Positions 47,744-61,000 of a stretch of DNA of 64,000 nt are shown piece by piece. The notes under the pieces are model-generated. The model worked only from the letters and a program-made list of their open reading frames with translations. It made no database searches and was not told the DNA's origin. The stretch spans positions 3,475,001 to 3,539,000 of the forward strand of contig NC_134677.1 in the NCBI RefSeq assembly GCF_024713945.1. Reading direction: 5' to 3'. The number at the start of each line of letters is the position of its first letter. The stretch's first letter is position 1. The translations under genes and the position numbers were made by a program. The stretch is from Dermatophagoides farinae. Taxonomy: Eukaryota; Arthropoda; Arachnida; Sarcoptiformes; Pyroglyphidae.

Positions 47744-50473
47744 ATGTCGTTTCCTCCATCCTTACCACCAAACAATCCATTATTTCCACCGGGTTATCCA
47801 CAGCCAAATGTTCCACCATTGCCACGATTTCCTATTCCAATGGGTGAGTTGTTTTTTTTTCACTATCTCAAAAAAAGAATACTAACAATTTTGTTAATGC
47901 GAAACAATGTAGCCGGTCTAGCTCCACCATTGGTACCGTTGCCAATGGGTGTGACTGTTCCAGCCGGTGTAACATCGATATCGGCACCACCCGTAAGAAA
48001 ACAGAATGCTGCTGTTATTGCTGCACCTCCTGTCATCGCCATGAATCCTCCCCAACCAACAATGATTTATGCTCAAACTAATCCAGTAAGTTGATTTAAA
48101 TCTAGTTTCAAATAGAGATTTTTTCATTTTATCTAAATTTTAGTTAATGCCCAAATTATCAACAGCACCTGCTGCTGTATCAACTCTTCCTGATTCGAAT
48201 AAAAAATTGGCCATAACTACCGTTTTTGTCGGAAATATCACAGATCGAGCTTCGGATATGTTAATTAGACAGCTTCTTTCGGTAATTCTTTCGCTTATTA
48301 AATCAATGTTATTGTCTAATTTGAATTCCTTTTATAAAGAAATGTGGTTCTGTCCATAATTGGAAACGCATTCAAGGACCTGATGGCAAACTACAAGCTT
48401 TTGGTTTTTGTGACTATGCTGATCCTGAGTCAGCTATGCGTGCTATTCGATTGTTACATGAATTTACCATTTCTGATAAAAAATTAATTGTCAAAGCTGA
48501 TGCAAAAACACAAGAAAAATTAGATGAATATAATAAGAATATGAAATCCGGTGATAGTGACAAAAATGATCTGGATGAGGAGGATAAAATAATAAAAGGA
48601 CAATTAGTGTACGTATTACGAGAACATGAAATTGAACTTTCAAAAGAACCGGATAACAAAGAGAAAAAAAATCGACACAATAAAGACAAGGATCCCAAAA
48701 ATGAGGTAAGTACAATCGATGACTACCGTTACTATTGATAAAGATTGTTTTTTGTCAAATTGTAGAATCTATCCGATATGGATATAGAAGATGATAAACG
48801 TAATCTGATACATAGAGAAATTGACAAATTCCGTGATACGTATAAAAAATATGATGAAGAGAAGGAAGAGGAAAAGCGAAAAAAAGAGGAAGAACGTACC
48901 AGACGTAGCGACCGTCGTGGTGATGGTAAAAAAAGATCTCGATCGCGAGATCGCGATGGTGATAGCCGCAGTAGACGGAAAGGTGGATCATCCAAAGATG
49001 ACCGTGATCGAAGAAATCGTGATCGTCGTTCATCATCATACGAAATGGAAACTCTTGAACGGGATCGTTCGGAATCACCAATGGATGAAGAAGAATTGTT
49101 ACTCAGACGTCGAAGGCAAGAACAAAACCGAGAAAAAGAGATATCATATCAACGACGATTACGTGACTGGGAAAATAGAGAGAAAAGAAAAGCACGAGAA
49201 TATGAACGTGAACGTCAAAAAGAATTACGACGTAAAAAAGAAGAGGAAATTGAAAAGCAAAAATTGAAACAATTTCTACAAGATTATGATGATTCTAAGT
49301 AAGTAGATTAGCTATTCTGGTATCAATTTTTTATTCCTTTCATTCATTCTCATGATTACCTTACCTATTGCCATATCATAGACATGATGAAAAGTATTAT
49401 AGCGGCAAAGCACTACTTCAACGACAAATTGAAAGACGGAAAGAAATAGAACAAGATGAATATGAACGATCGCAAGAACGAAAAGAATTGGAAGAATTGA
49501 GAAAAAAATTAAATCAAGAAGGACATCCAGATCCGGAATCAGAAGTACGGAAACGATTTCATGTGGGCGATAGTTGTAATGAATTTGATCAACTTAGTTC
49601 ATTGATGGATGAAGTTCAATCAAAAAGCTTGTTGACTGGTGATGATGATAGTCAAGGTTCGGTGTCGAACACTGTCGGTGGACAATCAGTCAAAACCTTT
49701 GGTTTTGCCGGTATGAAAATATCAACTGGGCAGAATCTTGACGTTGCTACCAATGGTTCCACTCATTCAGACACTGCCACTATAAGCTCAGATGGGGTAG
49801 CTTCAATATCGGTGCAACAAAGCATCAAACATCAACAAGGATCATCATCGCATTTATCCAAATCAATGATTGATACACACAAACGAAAAAAGATGACCGT
49901 ATCTGATGTGTTCAATTCAAACGACGACGATGACATTAATTCATTAGCGAAAAAACGTCGGCTCCCACCTAATGCCTTGTTTGAGGATAGCAATACAGAC
50001 AGCAATCTTAGCACAACAAGCAATACTAAACAACAAATGTCGGCGACGACAAATTCTTCATCACAGATGACTCAAGAAGAAAAAAAGATGCAGATCAAAA
50101 ATCTGATTGATAAAATTCCTACATCGAAAAGTGAATTATTTAGCTATGTACTTGATTGGGATCTTCTAGATAATGTAAGTTTTATAAATAAAGAAATTGA
50201 ATTTATGAATTTAATTTGTCTGTCCAATAGAATCTAATGGAACGAAGAATTCGACCATGGATAAGCAAAAAAATCAAAGATTACATTGGTGAAGAGGAGG
50301 CGACATTTTTGGATTTTATCTGCCAAAAATTATTGGCCAAAGCTGAAGCTCAAAGTCTATTGGATGATGTGGCCATGGTTTTAGATGATGAAGCACAGGT
50401 ATTCGTTGTGAAATTATGGCGATTATTAATCTACGAAATTGAAGCCAAAAAACTTGGTTTGAATAAATATTGA
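47744..50473 (+). CDS. RBM25: RNA-binding protein 25, splicing factor (781 aa)
   Basis: Nuclear splicing regulator associated with the U1 snRNP. Seven exons close in frame: 47744-47843, 47913-48085, 48144-48281, 48340-48705, 48766-49298, 49382-50174, 50231-50473. The N-terminus is Pro-rich (MSFPPSLPPNNPLFPPGYP). The RRM starts in exon 3 (TTVFVGNITDRASDMLIRQL) and runs through KCGSVHNWKRIQGPDGKLQAFGFCDYADPESAMRAI. A long Arg/Glu/Asp-rich (RE/RD) region with RS pairs follows, then HDEKYYSGKALLQRQIERRKE. The C-terminal PWI domain spans exons 6-7: IPTSKSELFSYVLDWDLLD and RIRPWISKKIKDYIGEEE. Length is near the vertebrate 840. A polyadenylation signal lies at 50596. Confidence 0.95.
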
Positions 50474-50479
50474 TGACGA

Positions 50480-52105
50480 TGAAATATTGACGGTCCAAAT
50501 TGATGTTCCGAAATTTGTGGGATCTCTTTGAATTTTATTGATTATAATGTATACAAACCCATTTTATCATGTTTTTTTTGTAACCAATATTTCAAAATAA
50601 ATAAATAAATATAAATATGTGAAATAATTTATTGTTTTTTTCTTTGTTTTCAATTTTACCAATATATTCAGATTATAATGATACATCGATTCATACTTAC
50701 AATTTAGCTATAAGGTTTGTTTTTGTATATTTCTTTGTGTTTGTGTTTGGTAATAGTATGTGCAAGAAAATGTAACTAATGTCATATGATAATATGATTC
50801 ATTCATTTTTTTTTAAAAAAAGATCCACGAGTAAATTATGATGATAATGATGATCGGTGGTTATATAATCATGATATATTTACAATAATAAAAACAATCT
50901 TTCTTCAAATTAAAATTCTTGTTTAAAAAATGTCACATGACATATTCGGTAATGAGTGAATATGAATTGAGATGATGAGCAAAATGTAAGAAAATTCTTA
51001 TGATAAAGTTGTTCGCTGGTCATCGCATCAATTGATTGATTTGACAGTTTCATAGGTGGATGATTATATTGAAAAAAAATTTGGAGATTGGACATTTTAT
51101 TAATTGATCCCTTTGATGAGTATTCATTATTTTTCCTTTGTACAGCATTGACTTATGATGAGATGATAAATTAATTAGTCTGTTTTTTGCAAGTTTGTAA
51201 GGTTAAATCAGTGTAGTTAATTTTTTTTTGTTTAATCAGTGATCAATGTTTTCCGGTAGAGGTAGATGAGACCATTAGATAGGGATAACAAATTGGGTCA
51301 TTGTCTCACAAAAAAAATCATTCATAATTTTTTGGCAATTTCACAGAAAAAAATTAAATGGTTGGCAAAAATAAGATAAAATTATTTATAAATGGCCCAA
51401 ATAGGTACTGAGCAATCAACAATCATCAGTTGTCCAATCCTTTACTTTCATCCAAATTATTTGGAGAGTGAGTGTATGGGGGGTGTGAGCGTTTGCATAG
51501 ATAAATTGTTTGGGCTATATATAAAAATTTACGAATATATAATAAGGGATCGGGCATGTGTTATACATCATTGTTTTGTTCATTTATGAAGGATGACCGA
51601 ACGATGAATACTGTTGATAGGTTGTTTTGACAAATTTGAAATCAGCATGGCAGAATTGATGAATAATATAAAAAAAAAGATAGAGAAAGGGAAAACACAT
51701 TAGAAATTTACTGCCAATCGACAAACATATGCCTTTGTGAGTGTGTTCATTCATGTGCGTGTCTGTGTGGGTGTGTTTGATTTGTTTAATTCAGAATTTA
51801 GTTGCCTGTGTCGGTGCCCTCATCATTAAGTCAGCGGTTGGATCAGCCTATCGGTAGTATTTTTTTTTTGTTCCCCATTATGTGTGTACAATTATGGAGG
51901 AGGAAAAGTAGTGATTTAGAGGAAAAGGAAACAAATAAACAATAAAATGGAGACATACAAAAAGTTAGGCAGGAACAGGAAAGGGAGAGAAAGAGACAAA
52001 TATAGAGCATTATGACAAGACCAAATAGAATCAGACAATAGGAAAAGCGAAAAAAAGATCCAACAATAACAAAATAAGGGCAACTAAATCGGAACTAGTA
52101 GAGGA
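50480..52105. other. Region downstream of RBM25 and tweety
   Basis: No gene assigned. AATAAA at 50596-50601 fits the RBM25 3' end. Because the tweety exon ends in a perfect donor sequence, this region may hide a further 3' exon of that minus-strand gene, but I could not identify one. Confidence 0.45.
50596..50601 (+). terminator. Polyadenylation signal of RBM25
   Basis: AATAAA lies 123 bp after the stop codon and runs into further overlapping AATAAA copies (AATAAATAAATAAAT). Confidence 0.6.
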
Positions 52106-52111
52106 TTCGAT

Positions 52112-54498
52112 TCAAAGACTAAATGTGTCAGCACTTACCATATAGTGGCCAATTGCACTTGGGTGATGTCCAATCGTAGGAGCTTGATGCTGAGTAGCTG
52201 TGGATGATGTAGCCGGTAAATGACTATGATGATGATGATGTGTATGTGGTAATGTTCCAGTATGATGTGTTCCATAAAGCTGATGCTGATGATGATAATG
52301 CAATTGTTGTTGCTGCTGTTGGTGTTGATGATGTTGTTGTTGTTGTTGTTGTTGTTGCTGTTGTTGAAGTTGCTGTTGATTTAATTGATCGTAAGCAGGT
52401 GGCGGACTTAGAAATGCTAATTGTTCTTCAGAACGAGGTACAATACGGCCAATCGTTCCATGATGTGTAAGAGTCGATTGGCTATGTTGATGGACTGGAT
52501 TTATTGTCGTTGTGGTGGTCATAACACCACCTTCACCACCACCCAAAGTGGTAAAATGTGGGGTTTGTGGTGGAGTGTGGCTAAATCTATGCGGTAAATG
52601 AAAAGACTAATAAACAATCAATTCAAACATGTCATACAAACTAACCTTCCGCGTCCAGTGGTTCCATAGGCACTGCTGTATGAATCGCGGAAACGTTTAC
52701 CACTGAGCGATGCATTTGTCAATGATGAACTAGTCGAATTGTTGGACAAAATTGTATGATGAGGATGTTGACTGGTAAGAATATTTCGCGGAGTTGGTGG
52801 TAGAAACGGATCAGTTTCATCCGCATTATCTAATTGGCCCAAAAGAGTGGATGATCCAGCTTGACCAGCGCTAATCAAACTTGTCGTACTATTTGATTGT
52901 ACGGAACGAATATGTATCCATGTATGTGATGCACAAAGAACCAACAATGTAAATAAAAGTCCAATGGCTGATGATGTGACCAATAGCAAGAAAAATCCTT
53001 CAATTAGATCTTTACATGTTGCCGACATTGAGTGAACAAAATCATCATGTATTCGTCGACAATCGAGTAATGCTTGAACAGATTTGAGAAGTCTTTCTGT
53101 GGAATTCAAATGTTGTACGATTGAATTGATTTGAGGTCGTACGACACTTTGATCTGGACTACAATAGCTAATGCACAGCATTTCTAATGCTCGAATTAAT
53201 TCGGACATATGTTCTAATGCAATCAATGAAGCTCGAGTTTGCACTCGAAATGGATGATTAGAACCGATGGGTTGTTGCTGTTGATGAGTGGGCAAACGGC
53301 AGCGGATATAATAATCAAGAATGGCCATTTCAGCTTCATTACTGAAACGATCATCCAAGAATGCATCCGGTTCGGCACAGAAATCTGAACCAGCGACTAA
53401 TAAACCAAGATAGAGCGATGATAGAACCCAACCGAGTACTAAAGCCAAAAGACCGAATACGGAAAACATGATCAGTGTACATCGTGAATGTCGGACTAGT
53501 CCGCAAAGGAGAATCAAACAGAAAATAATCAGATAGAAGGCGAATGCAAATGTTGATGGCCATCGAATCTTTTCGATAAATTGTACGGTATCTGGTACTG
53601 GTCTTATGTTCAATTTTTCGATTCGTGAATAAATATCATCCACCCTGCGCATACCTGAAAAAGGATTGAATTTTATTTCATATTCATTATATGCTTTTTA
53701 ATTTTTAAAGCTCAGATAACAATACTTACATCGGCTAACATTACGTTTGAGAAAGAAGACTTGATTCTCAAGATTTGCTTTGACTGCTACGTCTTTGACT
53801 AGCATCTTTTCGACAGCACCTTTTAACGATTCAATATTGACATCAATTTCATCATGGAGATAATATGCGGCGGTACGAGTATCATTCTGCACCGTTTCGA
53901 TGACATTAGCTATGTCGGCTGTCGAATTGCCCAATTGTACCATACCACGATGTACGATTATGGAGCCTAACAGACTAATGGTTATCGCCAAACCGGCAAT
54001 AATGGCCAACAATGCCAAACATATTTTACATCCGGTCAATCGTTTTGGTTTTGGTGTTTTACTCACTAAAGTTGCTTGCTGATGGAATTGTTTTTGTTGT
54101 TGTTTCGAACCAGAATTCGGTCCATCACAACAGCGACAAAGGAAGAATATGAGAAAAAATATCAATGTAAGTATGAGCCAAAATCCAGGTATGGCTACCA
54201 ATATTCCCAATGATTCTAAATATTCATTATCGTTTGGATCGAATGTTATGTTGGCTGGCAGTGGCCGTAATTTTATGTCAACATGTGGTATCGAATGAAA
54301 CCATTCGGCAACAATAGACATATTGTATAGGCTTTCATGTGTGGTCACTGTTAATGATGGATCATTCAGCGACAATTGATTGGTAATCATTATGGTAAGA
54401 TTTTCGAGGAATTCTTCGATTTTAGCAACTGTGACGAAATACATTTCACTCACTGATTGTGACTGCATTTGTTGTTGGTGTTGTTGTGTGGATGACAT
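52112..54498 (-). CDS. TTYH: Tweety homologue membrane protein
   Basis: Five-pass membrane protein of the tweety family, described as volume-regulated anion channel or lipid-handling protein. Exons 54498-53730, 53654-52646, 52586-52112 join in frame. The N-terminal core has EWFHSIPHVDIKLRPLPANITF and GILVAIPGFWLILTLIFFLIFFLCRCC; TM2 is ICLALLAIIAGLAITISLLGSII. A coiled extracellular segment ends in LKRNVSRC. Then TM3-TM4 (AFAFYLIIFCLILLCGLV; FGLLALVLGWVLSSLYLGL) and the GSDFC signature follow, a large cysteine-bearing loop and TM5 (EGFFLLLVTSSAIGLLFTLLVL). The tail has PPPAY (a WW-domain ligand of the type bound by Nedd4) and long Gln/His runs. The annotated end reads through ATG|GTAAGT at about 52134-52140; splicing there would replace the last eight residues. 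Confidence 0.9.
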
Positions 54499-54509
54499 TT
54501 TTGATTCGT

Positions 54510-57500
54510 TTGAGAGAACGGGAAAAAATTAAATGACAAAGAGATCACTTATTGTAATAAATAGAATATATATGATGGAATCTCAAAAAAGTAGAATTGC
54601 AATCGTGATGATGATCATTAGTGATAGTAGTATGATGACTCATGTCGAGTAACATTTACTTGGATATAATCGTATGTTTCCAAGAATCATTTTTTTTGTT
54701 TATTATCAATAAATTTATAGGTTTCAAATCATCACAAACAAATCTTCAATTAAGCGAAATGTCAGAAAAACTTAAATACTAACATGCACCAAGAGATGAA
54801 TATATCCAACAGAATCTAAAATATATAAATTCAAATGTCAATGTCGATGAATGTTGAACTTTAGTTTGTGATTTTTATTATTTGTTTTTATGTTTAAACA
54901 AAATATGTTTGTTTCGGAATTAATTTGATCGATTATAGTTAATAGTGAGGATTCTATAACAAACACAACAAACAAAATTGATTCATAAGTGATGAGTTGA
55001 AGTGAATCCAGTGAGTTCAAATGATTCAGATTATTCGATCTATACATAGGGATATTCAGCAAATAATGGTTCGCTTCTGGTTATTCTTCTTCTCTATGCT
55101 TCTGTATATGTGATGATGGAAAAGAACAAGAGAAAGAGAATTTAGTTCATCACTAGGCTTATAAATGAGAGAATAGGATTCATGGATGCACATCATATAC
55201 AGGCTGAGGGCCATATAGAAATACGGGCGTACAAATTAGAACCCTAAAGGCGCGATAGCTGAACTGAACCAAAAAAATCAGCTACAACAGGGTAAGACTG
55301 AAGAAGAATGATGCATAAAATCATTTACACACACACACACAAACACAAAGAGAGACAGAGGGACTCAATTTTGGGTGAATATATCGGCGAATGTGATTGA
55401 ACGTTGTTATTGCAGAGAGTATCAGGAATGGAGCCCGCTTCCATACAACATACACTATCACTCTATACTGACGAAGTATAGCATCCTTATTATAATCATC
55501 ATCGTTTAATAGTCGTGGCCGTCGTTTCGCTTCCCAGAAACATACACACACACACACACACACACGATTTGTGATGAGTGAAAGACAAGAAATGGAAAAA
55601 GAAAAACAGGAATCTATCAACAACAACAATAAAAAAAAATATAGCGGTATCCCTGATGGCCAAATAGTTTGCTTGCCTGTTCATGGAAACCAAATAGATC
55701 TAGCTATAGTTGCTAGAACCATTATGAGCTATCGGCCAAAACAAAGGCCATCGGTATCGAGCAGACAGGGCGGCGGTGTTGGTGGCCTATTGCTTGAATA
55801 TTATGACCTTTTTGTATTTAATGTATATGAGATAGAAAGAGAAAAGAAGCTCTCATCCAATTTTGTACATACACATCTGTTTGTAAATTTTCTAATGTTC
55901 ATAAGACCATTTGGTCCTTGCCAAGATACATGGAAAAATGTATTGACATTAATAAATGTTTGTGTTTCTGCATTCGATTCATATAAATAAATGTATAAGG
56001 ATTATAATAATGATAATAATCATAATTTCGATTGCATTCAATTTGTTTTTGGGTGTATGGAAATTGTATTTGTTGAAGCAAAAAAGGCGTGCCTATGAAA
56101 AATAATATGGTCGATGTCCATCAACAATCAACAAAAAAAAATAAGCGTGACTCATTCAATTGATTTAATTCATCTGGTCAGATGAGCAATGAATGAATAC
56201 ATAAGTTATTGGTTAGTTCGTTAATTAGATAGACACATGTTAATTGCTGGGGCCTGTTTGTTTAAAATAATCAAATACCGCAGCCAAACTGCCATTTCCA
56301 ATGGCATGGTGTATGAGTGTTCTATAAACAAGTCAAATAAAAGAGCCATAGCAATTTTGGGTGATCATAATCTTATCATTAACAAATTCATTTTATGGAC
56401 GACAAGTTGTGAGGTTGTCGGGTGTGCAAATATGAACAAGAAATATTTGGCGCCAGCAATTGACATTTTCTATTGATTAGAATTGAATTGCATTCAATAA
56501 ATGTAAAGCTGTTCATTGTCATGATGTCGCCTGTTGCTATTATCACCATTTTTTTGGCCGGATATTAAGACAAACAATTTTTTTTGTTATAATCAACAAA
56601 TACGCTTCGAGATTATAAGTTTGTCAATTCATACAATGCCAGATTATTCGGATTTGATCATTGAAATTGAATTTGACATACATTTTTCTTTTCATTTTTC
56701 GTCAAAAAAAGTTCTCAATCATTGATGATCCGATTGTCATTAGTTTCCCATATTTGGCGAAAAACAAGTTAAGTCGTTCAGAATTGTTCAGGCTATATCT
56801 AACCCCATATAAATTGTATATATACAATAACAATAAGACGATAGTAGCAATCAATCAAATAATTTATCCAGGGTAATAAACAAACAAATGTTTTAGCTCT
56901 CGATTTGACAAGAACCACACAATACACCAAGTGATACCAGACCGATCAAAGGGGATAATGGTTAGATAGTCATAGACAAATATAAATCTTTGTTTTTTCG
57001 CTCATATCTTAGTATTTCTATATAACATGAGGTTAATCACTATGTATCAGACAATATCATCATAGGAATTATGTGGGATTGATTTCGATGGCTGCCTGAG
57101 ATTAATTCATTCATTTACAATCATCATCATTAGGAACAAATTTAACAATTACTACTTACATTTACTTCCTGGGGATGATCAATAAATGATCTTTGACTGG
57201 GTGTACAAAATACTCATATTTATTATTAGGATATCGAATAAAATAGAGAATATACACATGAAAAGACATGGATGAACGAAATAGAACAACGTGAATAAAG
57301 CAAGTCGAACAAAACGAGAAAACAACCTATTTCAAATGATTAATTCAAAAAAAAACATTATATAATCAATACTTATTGGCATCCATGATAATTGGATCAA
57401 AGTTCATATGAAATAATTCAAAAAACGTTTTAATATTTAATCAATTAAACGATGGACAAAAAATAGAATAAAAGAGAAAAGCATCATTATTATCATAATG

Positions 57501-58045
57501 AACATAAATATTGTCCAAAAAACTGATGAATCTAATATAAGATGGAACAATATTTAATCGATTTTAAATCAACAGACAATCATCGATGATCAAAGAAAAT
57601 CATTAAAAAGCCATAAAATATTTCATGATCGAACAATTTTCGTCATTGTCATCGTTAGATCATTCGAAATCGATTACTCGACAACCATAATTAACATCCG
57701 AGAAAATTGTTTTTTCAGTTTCTCACGAACAATGATGTAAGAAGATAATGAATTAGAGAGAGAAAAAGAATGATCAATAAATCGTTTACAAAGGAGTTTA
57801 CATAAATTGATTAGTAGAATCATATAGATTACATAATTCAAATTCATACATACAATTCGAATGAGACTCAAACAAAAAAAACATGAATAGTTGTCTCAAT
57901 GTGTGTCACATAAATGGTCACAGTTAAAGGTTCATGGATGTAAGTATGGTATATTTGGGAAGGGTGAGATGTGTGACTCTGTCAAGGCATGTTGTGAATA
58001 TAAATTACCACGATTATTGAAAAATTGAATTCAACTTCAGTCATA
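54510..58045. other. Non-coding interval
   Basis: About 3.5 kb with no supportable gene. Short CA tracts occur at about 55326-55341 and 55548-55565. The frames at 55571-55990 and 56237-56476 show no family features. Part must be the promoter and 5' UTR of tweety and the 3' UTR of Nup153. Confidence 0.5.
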
Positions 58046-58050
58046 TGCTT

Positions 58051-61000
58051 TCATCTAAGGCGTCTTTTAGCTTTTTTGATTGTTCTTGGTTGATTTGGTC
58101 GTTGTTGCATATTGCTTACTGAATTCGAGCTAATTAATAATAAATAAATATAAATTAAAATTTTGAAAAGTTATTGTTCCATTATGACCGCAACTTACGA
58201 TTGAAACTGAAATAAACTATTCGGTTGTTGTTGTTGAACATCTGGCTGTTGTTGTTGAGGTTCAAGTACAGACGAAGTAAAGGATAAATTATTACTTTCG
58301 ACCTTAGACGTTGGAAACGATTGAAAACTTAGATTTGAAGGATCCTGTGATCCGAATTTGAATAATGTTGATGATGGTGTAGCAGTATTGAAAGAAGGCA
58401 TCACAGGGTTATTATTTGTCGCAGCAGCACTGGCACCGCTGAAACTCAATGGATTGCTAGATGCTCCGAAATTAAAACCGACCATTGCAGGCTTATCTAA
58501 CGGTGGTTGTGGTTCATTGTTTGGTTTGGCCCCAAACGTAAATAAAGAACTAGTACCCATAGATCCATTGTTGTTATTGTTGGTATTTGTTCCCATGAAA
58601 TTAAAACTTGTTGGCATCGAACTGGAACCAAAAATGGATGACGGAGGCGTAGGATTCGCATTGATCGTTATGTTTGAACTTCCAAATGAAAACAACGTAT
58701 TTGATGTTGATTGGCCAACACTGCCAGCAGCCGTACTCGATGTTGTTGCTGTGCCCGGATGAGCAAAACTAATTGTTATTTTAGGTATCGGTGGACCAGG
58801 ATCAATTTTTGGCACAGTGATTGGTGACCCAAACTTTAGATCTTTACCAAATAGGGTTGATGTGGGTGCTGTTGTCGTCGTAGAAGTCACAGAAGTGCAT
58901 GCTCCACCAAATGTGAATGATGATGAAGGCATCGAGCTCGTAGAAGTGTCTACAATATTAATTTGATGATAAGAAACATTAATTAATAAATTGATTAAAT
59001 AATTTGATGATAAGAAACATTAATTAATAAATTGATTAAATCAAAAATTAATTTGTACAAAGTTATTCTCATACCTTTTGAAAAACTTGATGGCAGACTA
59101 GTCTTTGAGGAATCTTGCTTAGCACCACCAAAATTAAATAAACCAGTGGCCATTGATGATTTCATATCTGTCGACGAGGTCGAACTGATCGCATTAAAAC
59201 CAAAAGGTGTGATGTTCTTGTCGGCATTGTCATTATTTGACGATTCATCGCCATTTTTATTTTCGGGCCTGGTAGCAGATTTAGATGAATTTACACCAAA
59301 TACGAACAAGTTCGATGAAGATGATACAGGTACTGCTGTAGCAGTATCGGTATTTGGCTTTGTTGTCTTTTCAAATGATACATCAGTGGCCGAATTTGTC
59401 GTTGTTGTTCCAAAGTTGAACAAGCTAAGTGACGATGACAAAGGTACTGCTGGAACAGCATCGATGAGTGGCTTTGTTGTCTTTTCAAATGATACATCAG
59501 TGGCCGAATTTGTGGTTGTTGTTCCAAAACTGAACAAGCTAGATGATGCTAGAGAAAAAATTTGAATCAAATTAAATACATTGAACATAAAACCATTGTC
59601 TTTTCTTACTGTCTCTCGTTGATACAATAGGTTTGACTATCGATGATGATGATGATGATGAGAATGGAACGGTCGTTTTGGACGATGAAAATGGAGATGT
59701 CATCGTTAGTGAATCGCTAACGGTAGATGATGGAGGTATTCCAAATTTAAATCCACCACTTGAAGATGACGTTGGTATGTCAGTTGAAGTTTTATCTTGT
59801 TTTTCAAATTTAGTTTCAGCTTTAACATCCTTGTTGGTGCTATTAGTTGACAGACCAAATTTGAATGTTTGTGTTTGATAAAATTTTTGCACTTGATCTT
59901 TTGTAGCTGCCATCACTTTAATTTTACCACATTCATTGCAAACATTTTTACCACTAATGTCACTTTTGTTCATAGCTTTACAATAAAAACATTGCCATCC
60001 TTCTTCCCTTGATGGATGATCTTTTTGGAAACTAGTGTTTGAACTTCCAAATTTAAATCCAAATGACGTCGTAGTAGATGATTTAGTTTGGCCAACAACC
60101 GGTTGATTAGGATTGGGTTCTTCACATGATACACATCGATTAACATTCGATTCATTTGGTACCATGCAGGTGGGACATGTCCATTGCTGCTTATCTTGTG
60201 ATTGTTTCTTTTTGAATACATCGAATAACGATGGTTTAGTTTTTGTTGAATTCTCATCCACGGATACTATCTTGGTATCAATATCGGACGAAACTGAACC
60301 AAATGAAAATTTGGCCAAATTATTTAGCTGATTATTGGATGTTTTTTTATTTTTATGTGGATTCGGTTCTTCACATGAAATGCAACGATTCTCTTCAATA
60401 TTATTTGAGACAGAACATGTTGGACATGTCCAATTTTTACTAGCATCTTTTTTAAACAATTGATTCAATGAAGGCAATGATGATGATAATGAGGAATTTT
60501 TAGTCAATTTTTTACAATCGCCAAAATTCAAAGATTCTGGTCGTTGTGTTTCTTCTGTTAATTGGTTATCCTTTGACGATTTTTTATTCGGATTAGGCTC
60601 TTCGCAGGCAATACATTTATCTCCATCTATATTGTCATTCTGTATACAACAAATAGGACATGTCCATGTATTGGTAGATTGTATACAATGTTTAAATTGA
60701 TCAAACAATGATTTTGTCGTTGTAGACGTTGTCGATTCCGATTGGACTACTGGTTTCGATTTACTTATTTGTATCGGTGAACTGAAACCAATTTCCTGGA
60801 AGGTTGGCCGCACAGCCACTGGAGAAAGTGAGGCGACTAATTTTGGTGATGAAAATTTAAATGAAAATTCATTGTTAATTGTACTACAATTTGGTACATT
60901 AATCGTATCACATGTGGATCGGATATCAAATGATTTATCACTATTATTATTGATTGATGTAGATGATTTAAGCGAAAATGGTTTCAACGTTATACCGGTT

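Noticed and set aside
55571-55990. 139-residue frame beginning MMSERQEMEKEKQE
   Set aside because: Driven by A-rich sequence at the start and a random-looking remainder; no supporting features.
58358-58762. 134-residue plus-strand frame rich in Leu, Val and Pro
   Set aside because: Antisense shadow of the Nup153 FG-repeat exon. The same applies to 59032-59565 and 60872-61213.
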